Of a DNA stretch of 64,000 nt, positions 1-13,200 are shown in pieces. The DNA is taken from NCBI GenBank assembly GCA_027943335.1, contig BSBK01002058.1, positions 62,001-126,000 on the forward strand, given 5' to 3'. Origin of the DNA: Chamaecyparis obtusa (lineage: Eukaryota > Streptophyta > Pinopsida > Cupressales > Cupressaceae). The notes beneath the pieces are model-generated. The model was not told the origin of the DNA. It was given only the letters and a program-made list of their open reading frames with translations, and did no database searches. The translations under genes were made by a program, and so were the position numbers. How positions within the stretch are numbered: position 1 is the stretch's first letter; each line of letters begins with the position of its first letter.

Positions 1-263
1 ATATATTTCTTTTAAGAAAAATATTTAGGATAATGGATTTTGTAGTTGAACATGTTTCAATGCTTCCAATAGTATTTGTCTTTGATGAAGTTATGTAGGG
101 AAGGGTCCTAACCCATTATACATCCAAATTAAAAACCATCGATAATAAAATAAACCGCCTCTTAGAAGATAAGTCTACTTACCAATGAAGAGTTTATATC
201 AAGTTTATGATTACATAAGTAAAAAAAAAAAAATTCTGAAGAACAAAATCAGAGATAACAAGA

Positions 264-305
264 CACCCCATCCCCCCCCCCTCCCTCCACCCGCTCGCCC
301 CCCTC
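264..305. other. C-rich tract (G-quadruplex/i-motif candidate)
   Basis: A short strongly pyrimidine-rich stretch with several runs of three to ten C, very unlike the AT-rich surroundings. The same place in copy B (about 14727-14748) also has three long C runs. The minus strand has enough G runs here to form a G-quadruplex; that is inference. Confidence 0.5.
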
Positions 306-480
306 CTCTTGGGAAAAAGAGTAAAATCCTTGTGATTCCAACATTATTTTTGGGGTGAGAATTCTCATATTAATGATGAATTTTTTTCAAACTAGGAAAA
401 AATATTAATTTGTGTTAGATATTTTTTCCTACCATATGAAAATTCCATAAAATCCTAGCCACTAATTCATTAATGTGGGG

Positions 481-600
481 GAAAGTATATAATGTATAGG
501 GAAAATGTTGTACTCTTGAAGGAAAATATATATAATGTATGAGGCGAATATTTTTTCTTTTGAAGGAAACAATATATAACATATGAGGTGAATGTTTTTC
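481..600. repeat. Short tandem repeat, about three units of ~45-58 bp
   Basis: Three successive blocks share the pattern GAAA-n-ATATATAATGTATGAGG followed by a T-rich end and TTGAAGG. Copy B of the large repeat has only about two such blocks (14925-15000), so the unit number differs between the copies. Confidence 0.6.
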
Positions 601-3096
601 CTGCAACAGAAAATTGTTTAATTTAATTGGCTAATCTTTTGTTATTTATGGGAAAAAAATATTTTATTGACGATCTTATTGCCAATAATACCACTAATAC
701 CTATTAATAAATTAATAATACCACTTTTCAAAAGTTGTGACTTGTCATGTGGGCCAATAACAAGTGACAATGGATCAAACATCTAATTAATGCAGCATCG
801 AGAAAATAACACCTTTATTTGTTGCAAAATCATGCATGATGGTATTGATAAGTGCGATTACATCAAAAACTACCTAACATCCATCTGACATCATTTTATA
901 ATTTTAAATGTATTATTTGATATTGTTGGATGATTGTAGATCAATGACTAAAGTTTTATTTTGGCCTCAAATTATGAACAAAACATAAACCTCCAATAAG
1001 TCTTTGGAATGGTGGCACCTATCACACCTTAAACCCACCCGTTAACCTTGATCGTCAATTACTATTAGTTAGTAGGTTACATAGAAGGTTGATAATGTTG
1101 CATGGTCCAAAATTCCTAATCAACATAAATAAATATCTTGTCACTAACAGTGTATTCTCTACATGTGAACCACTCAACACTAATGATATTACTAATTTAC
1201 CAATTTCACAAATGTGTGCATTTATAGGAAAGATTTATGGAGACATATGAAATCATTAATATGATTTGAAGGACAAAGGAGTTAATAGGGTTAGAGAAGG
1301 AATTGTTATGCTATTTATAGATGATCTAGCTCTTGTCTTATTCAGTTTGCCTTTTGTAAAGAAATTGTTGGAGCTGCCTCTGGTTCAGGTCATTAGGTTG
1401 TAGATAATTTGATATTAATATTTTAGAATATTTAGATGGACACTCCTATTAGGCTTAGAAGAACATCTATGGAGGCCCAAGAGGCCTTTGTGGGCTCTAT
1501 CTTCGATTCTACCCTAGAGTCAGTTTGTAGGGAGGTAGCGCCTTTTGTAAATGAGGTTGTGAGGATGGTGTTGGGAAGGGAGTTTCTATGAAATAAAAAT
1601 AGACACTGAGTCAACATGACATAACATCCTGGCTTTTCGCATCTCTTCTGGACCTTGGAGGAGACAATGTGGATATGCTAATGCTATTAAGGAAGGTTTT
1701 CAAAGAAGAATTATTGGGGGACAACATTTATGTTTCTATCTTTGTAAAACTAGGCGTGGGTATCCCTTGGGAAAGTGAAATAGACAAGCTTATCCTGTTA
1801 GGCCAGAATGTGTCCATACAACCTTTTCTCTTGGACCTGAGTGCTAGGCAGTTGAAGCGCTATAGGAAATGAGCATTGATTGGTAGGGATATCCTTCGTA
1901 AATGGTTTCTCCTCAGCAAAGTGGATAACTTCCATTGGCTCGATGAATTCTAATAGTTAATCCTCTCTTGAGAATTCTACCTAGATGGAGCAGAAGATCC
2001 CCAGTGTTACCCATGGAAAGTCACCCCATGGTCTAGTGTTATGAATTCAAGTGCTTAGGGTTTCCTTTTTAAATTTTTGCAATACAATGAAACCACCTTT
2101 TTTGGTTTTTTTTCATACAATCATACCACTGGCACTAGTCCACTGTTAGTGACCTAGTAGTTTTTCTTAGTCATTGGTACCTCGTAACCTCCATTTTGGT
2201 TTTAAAGTTTTGGAGCCACTCTAATAATCGAATAGTGTAATTTTGTGAAAGAAATGATTAAAAATGTTGCAACTTCATTTCACTTTGCCTTTTATGGATA
2301 TGAAAAAAAAATTGGTTTTCATTTTTTTATGCTTAATAGAATCCATCTTGTGAATGAAAGGGGCAAAATTGTGTGTAATAATTTATTTATGGTCAACATT
2401 AAAATTTCAAAGTAGTACTCAGTTAATAATTTCTAAATCTAAAATTAAACCAAACAAATGTTTAATGTATCTGTATGATTTTATGAATAAATTAAATTTT
2501 CATTAATGTCAAATGAAATTTAAATTATTACATTATGAAATGGTCAAAATTATGCGTAATAATTTATGTGCAAAAATAAATTACAATGCAGTACTGAATA
2601 ACGAGCTTATAATTTTTAAATCTGAAAATGAACCAAACAAATATATGTGTGTGATTTTGTGAATCATTAACAAAATGAAATTGCAATACAGTCTACCAAA
2701 AAATATTAGTGTAACCCTGATTCTAATCTTAACCCTAACCTTAAATTATACATTTTTATTAAATTTTAAAATTCGGTAAACTAAAATCTAATATATTAAT
2801 AAATTATATGTCATGTAAAGACTTTTAATTTATGTTCTTGAAGCTCAATGTGGAATATCAATTATAATATAGAAATAATTAAATCTTAAACATTAACATT
2901 GATTTTAAATTATAGTTAAACATTTCTCAATATATTATTAAGTGTTAAATATTTATACTATTTACATGCATAAACATTTATATTATTTAATTAACATGGT
3001 TATTAACTTATTTATTTAAGTTTATATATATGATTCAACCAATGGAACGATTGAGTCTCTGATGCAGTTGTTCCAAATTGGAAAAAATCTTATTAA

Positions 3097-5068
3097 TAAA
3101 TTATTTAATTAACATGCATTTCAGTTGTTATAATGTGTTCGATAATATCCAACATGATATATTTGTCTTTTCCCAATCTAGCGGATAAAAAAGTGTCTGT
3201 TTAGATGGCTACATTTTTTGCCCCATAAATACTGTATTCGTACAATAGCGCCTAGGAGAGGGAAACTCGCGACGTCAAACAAAGATATAGAAAAACTTAA
3301 TTCCTTTCACGACCTCTTTGGCTGAGGTCAAGATATAAAGAACTTATAAAATATCAAACAATAGGAAATGCAAAAATAATTGGAACAAAGAGGTTTTCAG
3401 AGTTTACATAGGTCTTGAATTTTTTGCTTAAGATTTTTGGTATTTGAGCTCCTTCAATCAATGCTAAGTTGAAAGAGAGAAGGAAGCTCACCCTATGACC
3501 CGCAACCTTTTTGGCTTCTACATTTTAGGGCAATATAATATATATTCTTCAAGTTGGGAAATGCCTCAAAAATTTATCATGACAATTTAGAGGGCACAAA
3601 ACATTGGAAGGATTGTTGGTTGCAAGAACGAAGTTGTAATATGTCCTCGAAATGTTGAAAGAGTATTTATTAAGACTATGACAAATGATAGTCGATTACC
3701 AAACCTATTTAGATACTATGATCAATAGAGGAGATTTAGGCCATTGTGTTTTTTTTCTGATTATTCATTTCTAATAATATTTGATAAGAAATATTTAGTT
3801 AATATTATGAATACAATGGTGTGAATAGTTATGTCTGCAGTTAGTATGCATTTGTGGGAGGCATCTATACAGCCATCAAAATCTAAAATTTTACCAAGGA
3901 GGGATTTAGTTTATTTTAAAAACACTCCTTGATAAGATTAAAATTCTGATGGTTGCATAGGCACTAGCCATTCTTGGGCATGAGGATGATTCTAATTTTA
4001 AGTGGTTTTACTCATTATACAATCTTTCCTCTTAGATATCCTTGAAGAGGCTCGAAGATTAGTCTCATTGTTTAAGTATTTTTATATTTATTTTATAGAT
4101 GAAAATATAATTGGTAATTGTTTTAGATTTCTCATAGATGTTCTATGGTATATATGAGATTCATCAGATGTAAAATGAATTCTAGGAGTACCAAGAAGAT
4201 TATACAATCTTGTATATGGTAAGTAAAAAAATTACATGTATAAAACTAAGTTAATATAATTTCAATCTAAAAGTCAAGACATAATTTTGCATATTAGAAA
4301 AAGGAATAAAATAATTTATATAAGTTTTCAAAGGAAAATCTATAACAACAATAATAAATATTACTATAATTTAATAAGATAAAAATATATAAACGAGTAC
4401 TTAAAATCGAGCATGCAAAAGAATTTAAAAATACACTATCAAGATGATAAAAGATATACTCAAGGAAAAATCTTATGAGGAAAAATCTACCCCTCCAAAA
4501 TCATCCACACTAATTATACTATTTAACAATGAAAACATTACAATGCACTTATAGGGTCTTGATAAATATTTTAGAAATGCCAAGAACATTATAGATAACT
4601 ATTCAACAACCAAAACTCATGTCATGCTTCACATATGTACTCCATAGGATATTTTAATATAATTAGAATCCAACCTCAAACATTAAACATATGATTCTTT
4701 TCATAAGACTAGGATCACAAAAGTACAATTTTAATATATTTTTTTCAGCAAGGTGTCAATGGCACTTAATAAATTATATTCATATTAAACTAGTTCAAAG
4801 GGCTCTGAGAGAAAAGAACAAGAAAGAAAGAAATCTGGTGCTTGCCCGTAAAGAAAAAAGGGGGCCTTTCCCTAGAGATAAAGTTTTTAGAAGAGAGAAG
4901 CCTAGAGAAGAGCCCAAAACCTACCCGACTAGCCAAGCTAGTATACAAAAATACTTAATACTAATAGCTACCCAAGAATAGACTATGTGGCCTTAAGCCA
5001 AATACAATACAAAAAGAAGTTATCATACAACCGGTGCAGGCCAAAAATGATGAGAGACTAAACTGCTA
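3097..5068. other. No gene recognised
   Basis: AT-rich sequence with no open reading frame showing a recognisable protein. Open frames here, such as one at 4691-4981, have low-complexity or AT-driven composition. No repeat boundary, RNA gene or promoter could be supported. Confidence 0.5.
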
Positions 5069-5780
5069 CTAATTCTTCATAATTTTCAGGGATGATCCAA
5101 CCGTACCCAAGTGTAGATCCAAATCAATCACTTCCATAGTAGTATTTAAATCAGCACCATAAGAAGGACCATATACCATTTGTTGAGGTGGCTCAGCCAC
5201 ACTTGGAGGGGCCACAAGATTCAGATCAAATTCAAGAAGATCTAGCAAAGCATACATCATTGACTGAATATTAAATTAACATAAATCATGCCCAAGTGTT
5301 GATCGTTGAGCTATAATGCCGCTTTCACAAGCTGAAAGTTATGGCATTCTAGATCTTTCTTGATGCTTACATAAATAGAGAAGACTCCATGGTTATTAAG
5401 TAATGCATGATGGTGAAACAAATTTCCAACTAGAGCTTCCCCATTCCACAAATCATACTTCTATAATGTCTTTGACAACTTGTCTGTACCCAAAAATTCC
5501 ACTCTGATATATTTGGTAGTAATGATCTCTAGATGAAATGGTGATTGTAAAAGATCAAAGGAATTAGAGAGAAAAATAGACAAGATTTGAGAGGAAAAAA
5601 TCATGCACTTTCCCTAGGGTACTAAAATATCATCTCCCATAATTCTCCTGATATCCCTCTGAATGTGAAGGTGATCGCAAAGGAACATCACTACCAGACA
5701 ATCATCATTAATATGCCCAAGAAATGGTGGATCCTAGTCTTCTACCTCAATCAACACTCTATAGTTACAGGGATAATGTT
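5069..5780 (-). pseudogene. Unrecognised protein-coding fragment, decayed
   Basis: Reading the minus strand from about 5780 down gives roughly 150 codons in one frame, broken only by TAG codons, then one frame change into a 63-codon open stretch that ends at 5069. The translation is protein-like and not low complexity, with pieces such as DPPFLGHINDDCLVVMFLCD, KYDLWNGEALVGNLFHHHAL and PPQQMVYGPSYGADLN. The four internal stops are all TAG, as expected from CAG-to-TAG change. It lies on the minus strand just beyond the LTR and primer-site-like sequence at 5985-6222, where a retroelement's first gene would sit, but I see no Copia gag signature. It could be a captured host gene fragment or an unfamiliar gag. 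Confidence 0.35.
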
Positions 5781-6000
5781 CTATGTGGAGATAATTACAA
5801 AAAAAAAACCTTCCATCATAGCACCCATATACAACATATGGGAAGAGTGTCAATCCATGAAAGTAAACAACCAAGAAACCTAGAAAAAACTATAAGATTT
5901 CATGAAAAACAAATCTATTAAGCCCAAGAAACTTGCATGCAAAAAATTGTCACAAGGAAGAAATCTGTAGGAAACAAACAATGGTTTTGCTCTGACAATA

Positions 6001-6222
6001 TGAAATTTTATTATCAGCCAAAAGAATTGAATAAAAATATGCAATAGATCAATCCTTATAGAAGGAGATCATAAAACCTAATGGGAAACCCTAATAGGTA
6101 AATAGGCATTTAATAATTAGATTTAAGTTATTAAATGACTAATGCAAGTGCATAAAGTGAAATCTTAAGAGGTAGTAAAATTAATTTAATCAATGTAATT
6201 AAATTAATTCTTTACTCTAACA
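6001..6222 (-). mobile_element. LTR of a Copia-type element (222 bp)
   Basis: The segment is bounded by TG and CA. On its right side the minus strand reads a purine tract, AAGTGGGG, directly before TGTTAGAG, the usual polypurine tract-LTR junction of plant Copia elements; the pol remnant at 6510-8930 leads into it. On its left side, two bases away, the minus strand reads TTGTCAGAGC, a degenerate match to the initiator-Met tRNA primer site (TGGTATCAGAGC). A single LTR with a polypurine tract on one side and a primer site on the other suggests a tandem or recombined element. Confidence 0.6.
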
Positions 6223-6509
6223 CCCCACTTAACACGAGAAACAATGTAGCTACAAACAATGCATGAAAGAAGCAAAGGAACTACAATGTTGAATGCGAAT
6301 TTGGGTCCCGACAACATGGCCGAATGAGGTACCCGATCACAACCAAATCTCTATGAAACAAAGAAACGGGGAAAACCACATAGGAAAAACCCTCCTCCAA
6401 AAAGAGATAGAAAGATGTGGAAAGCGGAAAAAATGAAAGGAAGGTAGGCCTAACTGAGACCCCCCAAGGATAACTTCCTTCGCCCCAATCATAAATGCAA
6501 CAGAAGATA

Positions 6510-8930
6510 CCACGGGAATGCAAAAGGCTTACTAAAGATGTTAGCAACCTATTCCGAAGTGGGAACATACTCCAAGCTAAGAGAACCATCTTGAATCAGT
6601 TGCCTGATGAAATACATATGGATCTCAATGTGCTTGGTCCGCTGATGCTCAACTGGGTTGCGGGAAATATGAATGGCACTCTGATTGTCACACTAGAGAA
6701 GAGTGAGACTATCAGGAGGAAACCAAAACTTTTTCATCACTTGTCAAAGCTATAAAACCTCCTGACTAGATAGCACAGTTGCTCAATCATACTCTGCCTC
6801 TGTAGATGATAATGCAACAACAATTTGCTTCTTGCAGGAACATGTGATAGTACTAGAATTGTAATAGAAAACAAAGCTAGAAGTAGTCTTCCAACCATCT
6901 GTATCACCATGCAAATCGGCGTCTGTGAAACCAAAAATGTGAGGAGCTCCTGATTTATAGTGAATGCCATATGAAGAAGTGCCCTGAATGTACCTTAAAA
7001 TACATTTGGCAGCTTGCCAATGACTCATGAGGATTGTGGGAGAATTGAGAGACAATGCCAACTGCAAAGGAAGTTTCAAGATGAGTGTATGTTAGGTTCA
7101 AAACACTACCCACAAGTTGCAAATGGTAGACAAAACAACACCTAACTAAAAAGGTGTGAGAGAAGGCTTGATATCAAGCATGTTGAATCTCTGAGCATGT
7201 CAAGAGAATACTTCTGCTGGTGTATGGAAATCCCATCTAAAGACTGAATAACCTGTAGGCCCAAAAAGTGGTGCAAAAGTCCAAGATCTGCCATGTAAAA
7301 CTTCTCCATCAATTCTTTTTTAACACTTTGAATCATAGAAGATGAGCTACCTGTGATGATGAGATTATCAACATACAACACAAGTATCAAAAGATTAGCC
7401 CCGTGATGTTGAATGTACACTATAGGATCGGAATGATAGTGGGTGAACTGTGAGGCTAGCAAGAAAGAGTCCATCTTCTCATACCAATCTTGAGGAGCTT
7501 GTTTGAGACCATATAATGACCTCCGAAGTGTTCACACAAGAGAAGATTCCTACACAAAACCTTGAGGTTGTTCCATATAGATCTCCTCATGTAGATCCTC
7601 ATACAAGAACATACTTTTCACATCCATCTGATAAATTGTCCAACCTTGTGAAGCTTCAAGAGAAAGTATCAGGTGAATAGAATTCATCTTGGTGATAGGA
7701 CCAAAGGTCTCAGAGTAATCAATACCTTCCACCTATGAAAATCCCTTCACAAAAAGATGGGCCTTATACCAATCAATAGAACCATCTACAGCATACTTGG
7801 TATGGTACACCCACTTGCAGCAAACCATCTTTCTTCCTTTTAGAAGAGTACAAAGATCCCAAATGTGATTCTTCATCAAAGAAGAGTACTCCTCATCCAT
7901 AGCCCTATCCCACTCAGGATGTCCTGTCACCTCTGAAAACTTATGAGGATCATCTCAAATAACTTGACTAAAGTGACCAATACCAGATCATTGAGAACAA
8001 GTGCGATGGCTATCTAAAGGATCTCCTACCAAATAAGCAACAACACTGACAGTATCATGAGCCCACTTGGGCACTCACAAAATATCTGGTGGAGGAGGGG
8101 AAGGTGAATCATCATCTAAATCATCCTCAGAGGATATAGAATCTTGAAGAGGAGAAGAGGAAGTACTAGGAAATGAGGGAGAAGTTGGTGATGGAGGCTC
8201 CATCTGAGGATAGCGCTCATCAAACTGGACATCTTAGTGAAACAAGACCTCTCTAGAATCAGGATCAAACAACTTGTACACCTTCATATCCTCACAATAG
8301 CCAAAAAATATTGGTGGTCGACTCTTCCTCTCCATGTATTTTCTCTGAGCATCTAGAATAAATACCTAAGCATCACTACCAAACACTTAAAATGTAGAAA
8401 TATCAACCTTGACATGGGACCAAGCCTCCTCGGGAGTCAAATATTGTAATTCCTTATGAGGCATCCGATTCTGAATGTAGTTGGTATAGTTCACTACCAC
8501 TTTCTAAAAGGAAGGTTGCATATCTCGAGACTGTATTATACAATATTCCATCTCCCACAATGTTATTATCTTTCTCTCAGCAACTCCATTCTACTAAGGG
8601 GTACATGGAACTATTAGCTGATGCAATATACCCTGCTCAGTGGAAAAATCATGAAAAGAATGATTCACATATCCCCCCATTGTCAGCATGTATCCACTTG
8701 ACAAAAAGACCAAATTTCTTCTCCACAAATGTCTTGAAGACTCAAAATGAATCAAAGACATCAGACTTGTACTTCAAGAAGAACACCCATGTGCATCTGG
8801 AGAAGCCATCAATAAAGGTGAGCACATAATGAGCACCAAAAAAAGGAGTAGGAAATGGCATGAGATCACTATGTATCAAGACCAATTGTGCCTTAACACG
8901 TGAGGATCTGTACCTAGGTGGCTACAAGAA
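6510..8930 (-). pseudogene. Copia pol remnant: integrase, reverse transcriptase, RNase H
   Basis: Minus-strand translation, with several frame changes and stops, gives a Copia polyprotein. From about 8890 down it shows an integrase core (HSDL, FIDGFSRCTWVFFLKYKSDVF, then ADNGG, and ILHQLIVPCTP). Next is an acidic, proline- and serine-rich linker, then the reverse transcriptase start (WDRAMDEEYSSLMKN and CCKWVYHTKYAVDGSIDWYK). The catalytic blocks are YQMDVKSMFL and LYVDNLIITG. Next come MADLGLLHHFLGLQV, the RNase H part (GFTDADLHGDTD, ALSSTEAEYD), and a tail with CDNQSAIHISRNPVEHQRTK. The YVDD box reads YVDN, so a catalytic aspartate is lost by one G-to-A change. It encodes no working enzyme. 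Confidence 0.85.
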
Positions 8931-8936
8931 GTTGAG

Positions 8937-8961
8937 TTCCACTTTTGGGCAAAAAGTGGAA
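8937..8961. other. Perfect 10-bp inverted repeat with 5-nt loop
   Basis: TTCCACTTTT and AAAAGTGGAA are separated by GGGCA. It sits at the 5' break of the Copia remnant. It may be chance, or a trace of the breakpoint. Confidence 0.4.
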
Positions 8962-10266
8962 GTGTTTTCCCCTTTTTTCAAATTTCCTGTAAATTGATAT
9001 CTAAACTTGAGGCACTTAGAGATTGAATCTACAAAATACTTTAGTAATATAAAATGTAGTTCTAGGAGTCTACTTTTGAAATATGTAATCTATTGAAATA
9101 CGAACATGGTATACATTTCTTTTTAGTAGGAATGTTTAAAATCCATGTTTTCAAAATGCTTGTTTTAGGACCATAGCATAGCTGTGTACAACCACCATAT
9201 TTTGACCTAAATAAATGAATTTTTGCAAATCCTTGTGGGGAAATATACGTAAGACACCAAAGATTGATGAGCATATTTTTCCTTATTTTTTGATTGAATA
9301 TATTTTTTTTAATTAATTTTTAACTCACTATAAAATACAATTTTTAAACCTCTAGTGTACGACCACCATAATTTGATGAAAATTTCATTTTTTTCAAAAT
9401 TCATTTTTTTAATCTTCAAGAGAATTGTATTTAGATTGATGTCATATAATTTATTTTCCAAAAAACCTAAAAAAAATAATTTATTAAAGTTTTAGTGAAC
9501 CTTACTATTTTACATTTAGGTACCACTTTTAACTAATAAAAAATGTAAAAATAGTAAAATTAATTATATCACCATATAATTTACATTTTTGAAATCAGGA
9601 TAGTGAGAACTCTAATCGATTTTTGTTTCATCAAAAAATACAATCAATAAGGCCCTCAAAAAGTTATGACAAGGCATAAATCTTGCATTCTAGTGTCTTA
9701 ACCAACCTTGAGATGCCTTGTTAGGAAAGGGGAAACCAAATGCAAGTACAAAGGATCGTTAGAGGAGATATAACTCAGGCCAAAATAAATGAGATCAATC
9801 CCACATGCATGTTGAATTACAAGAGAAGACAGTTCACACATGCCACAGTACATTCTCATGACGCCACAAAACCTGCACAATCTCAACAAAATCCTAAATA
9901 TGAAGCCAAAGCATAATCTATAATGATGGAATAAATCACCTTGTGCAACGAATAGCTTAATAATAACAATGACCAAAGTGGAAAGAGAATATATGTGGGA
10001 AATAAATACCGAGATATATGAAATATCAATACAACCTTTATCAAGATATATGAAGTAGAACATAAAAGGTAAATTGATTATTAACAAATTAAAATAAACC
10101 CCTACCCCTATGCACATGTATACATTTAAACTAATGCATAACTAAATATACCAAACTATATACATATTGTAATATAGGTTGTGTATGTACTTATGCATTC
10201 AAATAAATAAATATATGTGTGCAATTGTATTACAAAAAATGAAGGATACTAAATACCACCCTCTTT
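8962..10266. other. No gene recognised; likely LINE 3' tail in part
   Basis: AT-rich. A ~40-bp motif containing ACCACCAT and a following T-rich run occurs twice (about 9190-9225 and 9361-9410). The right part probably includes the 3' untranslated end of the minus-strand LINE that ends at 10267, but no clear poly(A)-derived T tract marks its end. Confidence 0.4.
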
Positions 10267-13200
10267 CTATATAATTTCCATAATTAAAGGATATCTTTCT
10301 AAAAAATAGTCAGACACCAAGGAATCAAGTTCTGATTTGGAAGTACCCATATTAGGTAAGAAATCCTCCAAAGCATTACCTTCTCTGTACACATGCACAA
10401 TGGTAAACTTTTCAAAAGAATCAAGAAAAGTCCAAATTTTCTCCAAAAGAATGCTAATACTCCAATTCACAATTGATCTAGACTTGCAAGCATTAATGAT
10501 GAAAGAAGAATCACCTTCGACATGAATATTAGGGATTTTAAACTGCTTTTCCATGATGAGACCTTCAAGAAATGCTTAAGCCTCAGCCATTTATTAGAGC
10601 CTAGAGGAATGGATAAAGCTTTAACATAAAGGACTTGGCCATTATGATTACGCAAATAGGCACCTATCTCTGAATCACCCGAATTTCCTTTAGAAGAACC
10701 ATCAAAATTTAACTTACAAAAATTCAAATTAGGGGGATGGCATTTGATGCTTTTCCTATCAATGGAAGGATTTCTTATTCTAGGGAAAATCAAGGAAGAA
10801 GGAATCAAAATCAATTTCCAATTATAAATGACAAACTATTGTAAAAAGTGGAATTGGTATTGGGGTTGAAGTGGGATTGCACATAAGATTTAACTTGTTC
10901 CAAAATGTGTTTTTCAATTAAAGAGTAGACACGAGTAACATCTAGATTAGTTTTTGTAAAAATACATTTATTTCATTCCCACAAAATTGACTGAATAATA
11001 GACGATGGGATAATGAACCAAAGGAATGCAAAAATAATGAAGAATACAAGGTTGGCCAAGACTGAAACAAAACCCACAATGAGGAGGGCAGAGGAAAATA
11101 AATTGACAACTTGTTCATCACAAAACACCAACACCGGGCTACAAATTCACATTGAATAAAGAGATGATCCACATTTTCATCAAACATACCACAAAGGACA
11201 TAGGAAAAGGGAGGAACAATCTGCAAATGATACAGCCTATCACTGGTAAGAATCTTATACTGGAGAGCAAGCCAAGAAAAGACACATGCCTTCTACGAAG
11301 GACTGAACTGTTCCAACAAAAGAGAAAAGCTCGTTGATACAAAGACTAGTTATTGATATGTTGAATAGCCTTATATCCATCTTTAACTTAATATTTACCT
11401 AATTTAGAAGGGAACCTTAATATCTCATCTTTTACATGAGAGAGATAAACAATTCTAAACCCAAGAATTGAGTTAAATGTCAAAATCTAGAAAGGGGATA
11501 AAGGTAGAGGGGAAGGGTTTTTCTAAAATAATTTATGTGATATGAGATCCACATAGTCAATGTAATCAAGAAGTTTAGCCCCAAAATGAGAAATGAAGAT
11601 GTTTATAGAATCTTGGAGAGATATTATAGTTCTAAGAGGAGGGAGACCATTCCATGAATGACTCCAAAACAACACCTCATCCCCACAATGGATTTATGGG
11701 GATAGATAGTTTGAGACCACTTCCGTAGAAGAAATCATGAAATTCCAAACAACTTAACCAACAGGGTGATTAAAAATAGTGAATATCCTAGTTGGGTTAG
11801 AAGAATCTAAATATTTATCTTGGATAATTTGACACCACAGAGATGAAGACTTGGCATACATATTCCAAACAAGCTTACCACCAAATGCCTTGTTCCTAAT
11901 TGAAATATCAAATAAACCAACTCCACCCTCATCTTTACTAAGAGGTAACTTTTTCAATGATACCAAAGGAATATTTTTTACACCAAACATGTTAGCTTTC
12001 CATAAGAAGGATCTAATATTTTCTCAATTTGAGAAATCATAGATTTGGGAGCATGAAGAACAGAAATATAGTAGTTAGAGTTAGTAGCCAAAATAGTCTT
12101 GATCAGTAATATTCCACCAGATAAAATAACCATTTAGCTTTCCAAGCAAATATTCTACTTTTAAGCCTAGAGATGACATTATTCCAATAAGAGGGTTTAT
12201 CTTGGCCCGTGAAGAATGAGATACCTAATTAAGTTGAGGGAAGATAATCTAAGAAGAATGCTAAGGAGGAAATAATCTTCCCTTGAATAATCACTGGAGT
12301 GTTAAAAATGAAGATTTTAGATTTCAAAGGATTAATAACCTAGCTAGAATCTAGTGAATAAACATCCAGAATCTTTTTAATAAGTTTAGCCTCCTAGACG
12401 TCAAAGCTACAAAATAGTAAGGGGTCATCTACAAAAAGATTATGAGTAACCATAATTTGGGTACTAGGAATGTGCACTCCTTTCCAAAGACCCAAATGGT
12501 GTTGAGCCTAGATTTTCCTACTAAGGGCTTCTGCCATAATAATAAATAGAAAAGGGGAAAGAGGATCCCCCTACCAAACTTCCTGAGTATCAGAAAAGAA
12601 ACCCAGGGGGGGTACCATTAATAATAACTAAAAAGGAGGCTCTAGAGATGCATCTTCTAATCCAATTACACCATTTTTTAGAGAAACCTAATTTATGAAG
12701 GAATTTCATCAAAAACACCCAATTGACTTTATCGTAGGCCTTCATCATATCATGTTTGATAATAAAAGATGGAATATTGTGAGACTCGATAGAGTTCATA
12801 ACTTCATGAGCAATCAAGGCTCCATCAGAGGTATCCCTACTTGGAACAAATCCTCCTTGCTAAGGAGAAATAATAATGGGGATTAATGCCTTAAGTCTCA
12901 AGTAAATTTCCTTTGTAAAAAAATTATAAATTGAATTGGATAGAGAAATGGGCCTGAAATCAGCAAAGGTTTGAGAATTATTGTTCTTAGGAATGAGGGA
13001 AATATGGACCTAATATTAAAAAATTTTAAGACAAATCCCTCCCTTTTATATTCTTCCAAAGTGAGGAGCAGGTCAAACCTAACTACATCCCATCATTTCT
13101 GAAAAAAATAGTAGAGTAAAACCATGAGGACTGGGAGATTTATTTGAAGCCATAGGGAAAACTACAATATGCAATTCCGCCAAGGTAAAAGGTTGCATTA

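Larger units (their letters stand above)
1..3096. repeat. Large direct repeat, copy A (left part may lie outside the window)
   Basis: This stretch aligns by eye, in the same orientation and almost from end to end, with 14459-17255. Landmarks shared in the same order are a T/A-rich start with TTTTAAGAAAAATATTTA, a C-rich tract, a block of ATATATAATGTATGAGG repeats, the run CTTTGGAATGGTG, a segment reading like VSIF-K-GVGIPWES, and a terminal AT-rich part ending near ATTCAACCAATGG. Identity looks like roughly 80-90 percent. Copy A carries 210 extra bases (1321-1530). A short reading frame at 1669-1872 has a partly conserved but stop-broken counterpart in copy B. I do not recognise a protein family and give no function. 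Confidence 0.8.
6001..8935 (-). mobile_element. Truncated Ty1/Copia retrotransposon
   Basis: The order on the minus strand is integrase core, reverse transcriptase, RNase H, polypurine tract, LTR, which is the Copia order. Gag, protease and the integrase zinc domain are not found to the right of about 8935, so the 5' half is missing. There is no matching second LTR in the window. A 222-bp LTR is in the normal range for small plant Copia lineages. Confidence 0.75.

Noticed and set aside
2729..2742. Telomere-like AACCCTAACC
   Set aside because: Only one to two irregular units, inside the large repeat.
6281..6755. Open frames on both strands near 6.3-6.7 kb as separate genes
   Set aside because: They overlap the Copia RNase H tail, which explains the stretch; the 6495-6755 plus-strand frame is its shadow.
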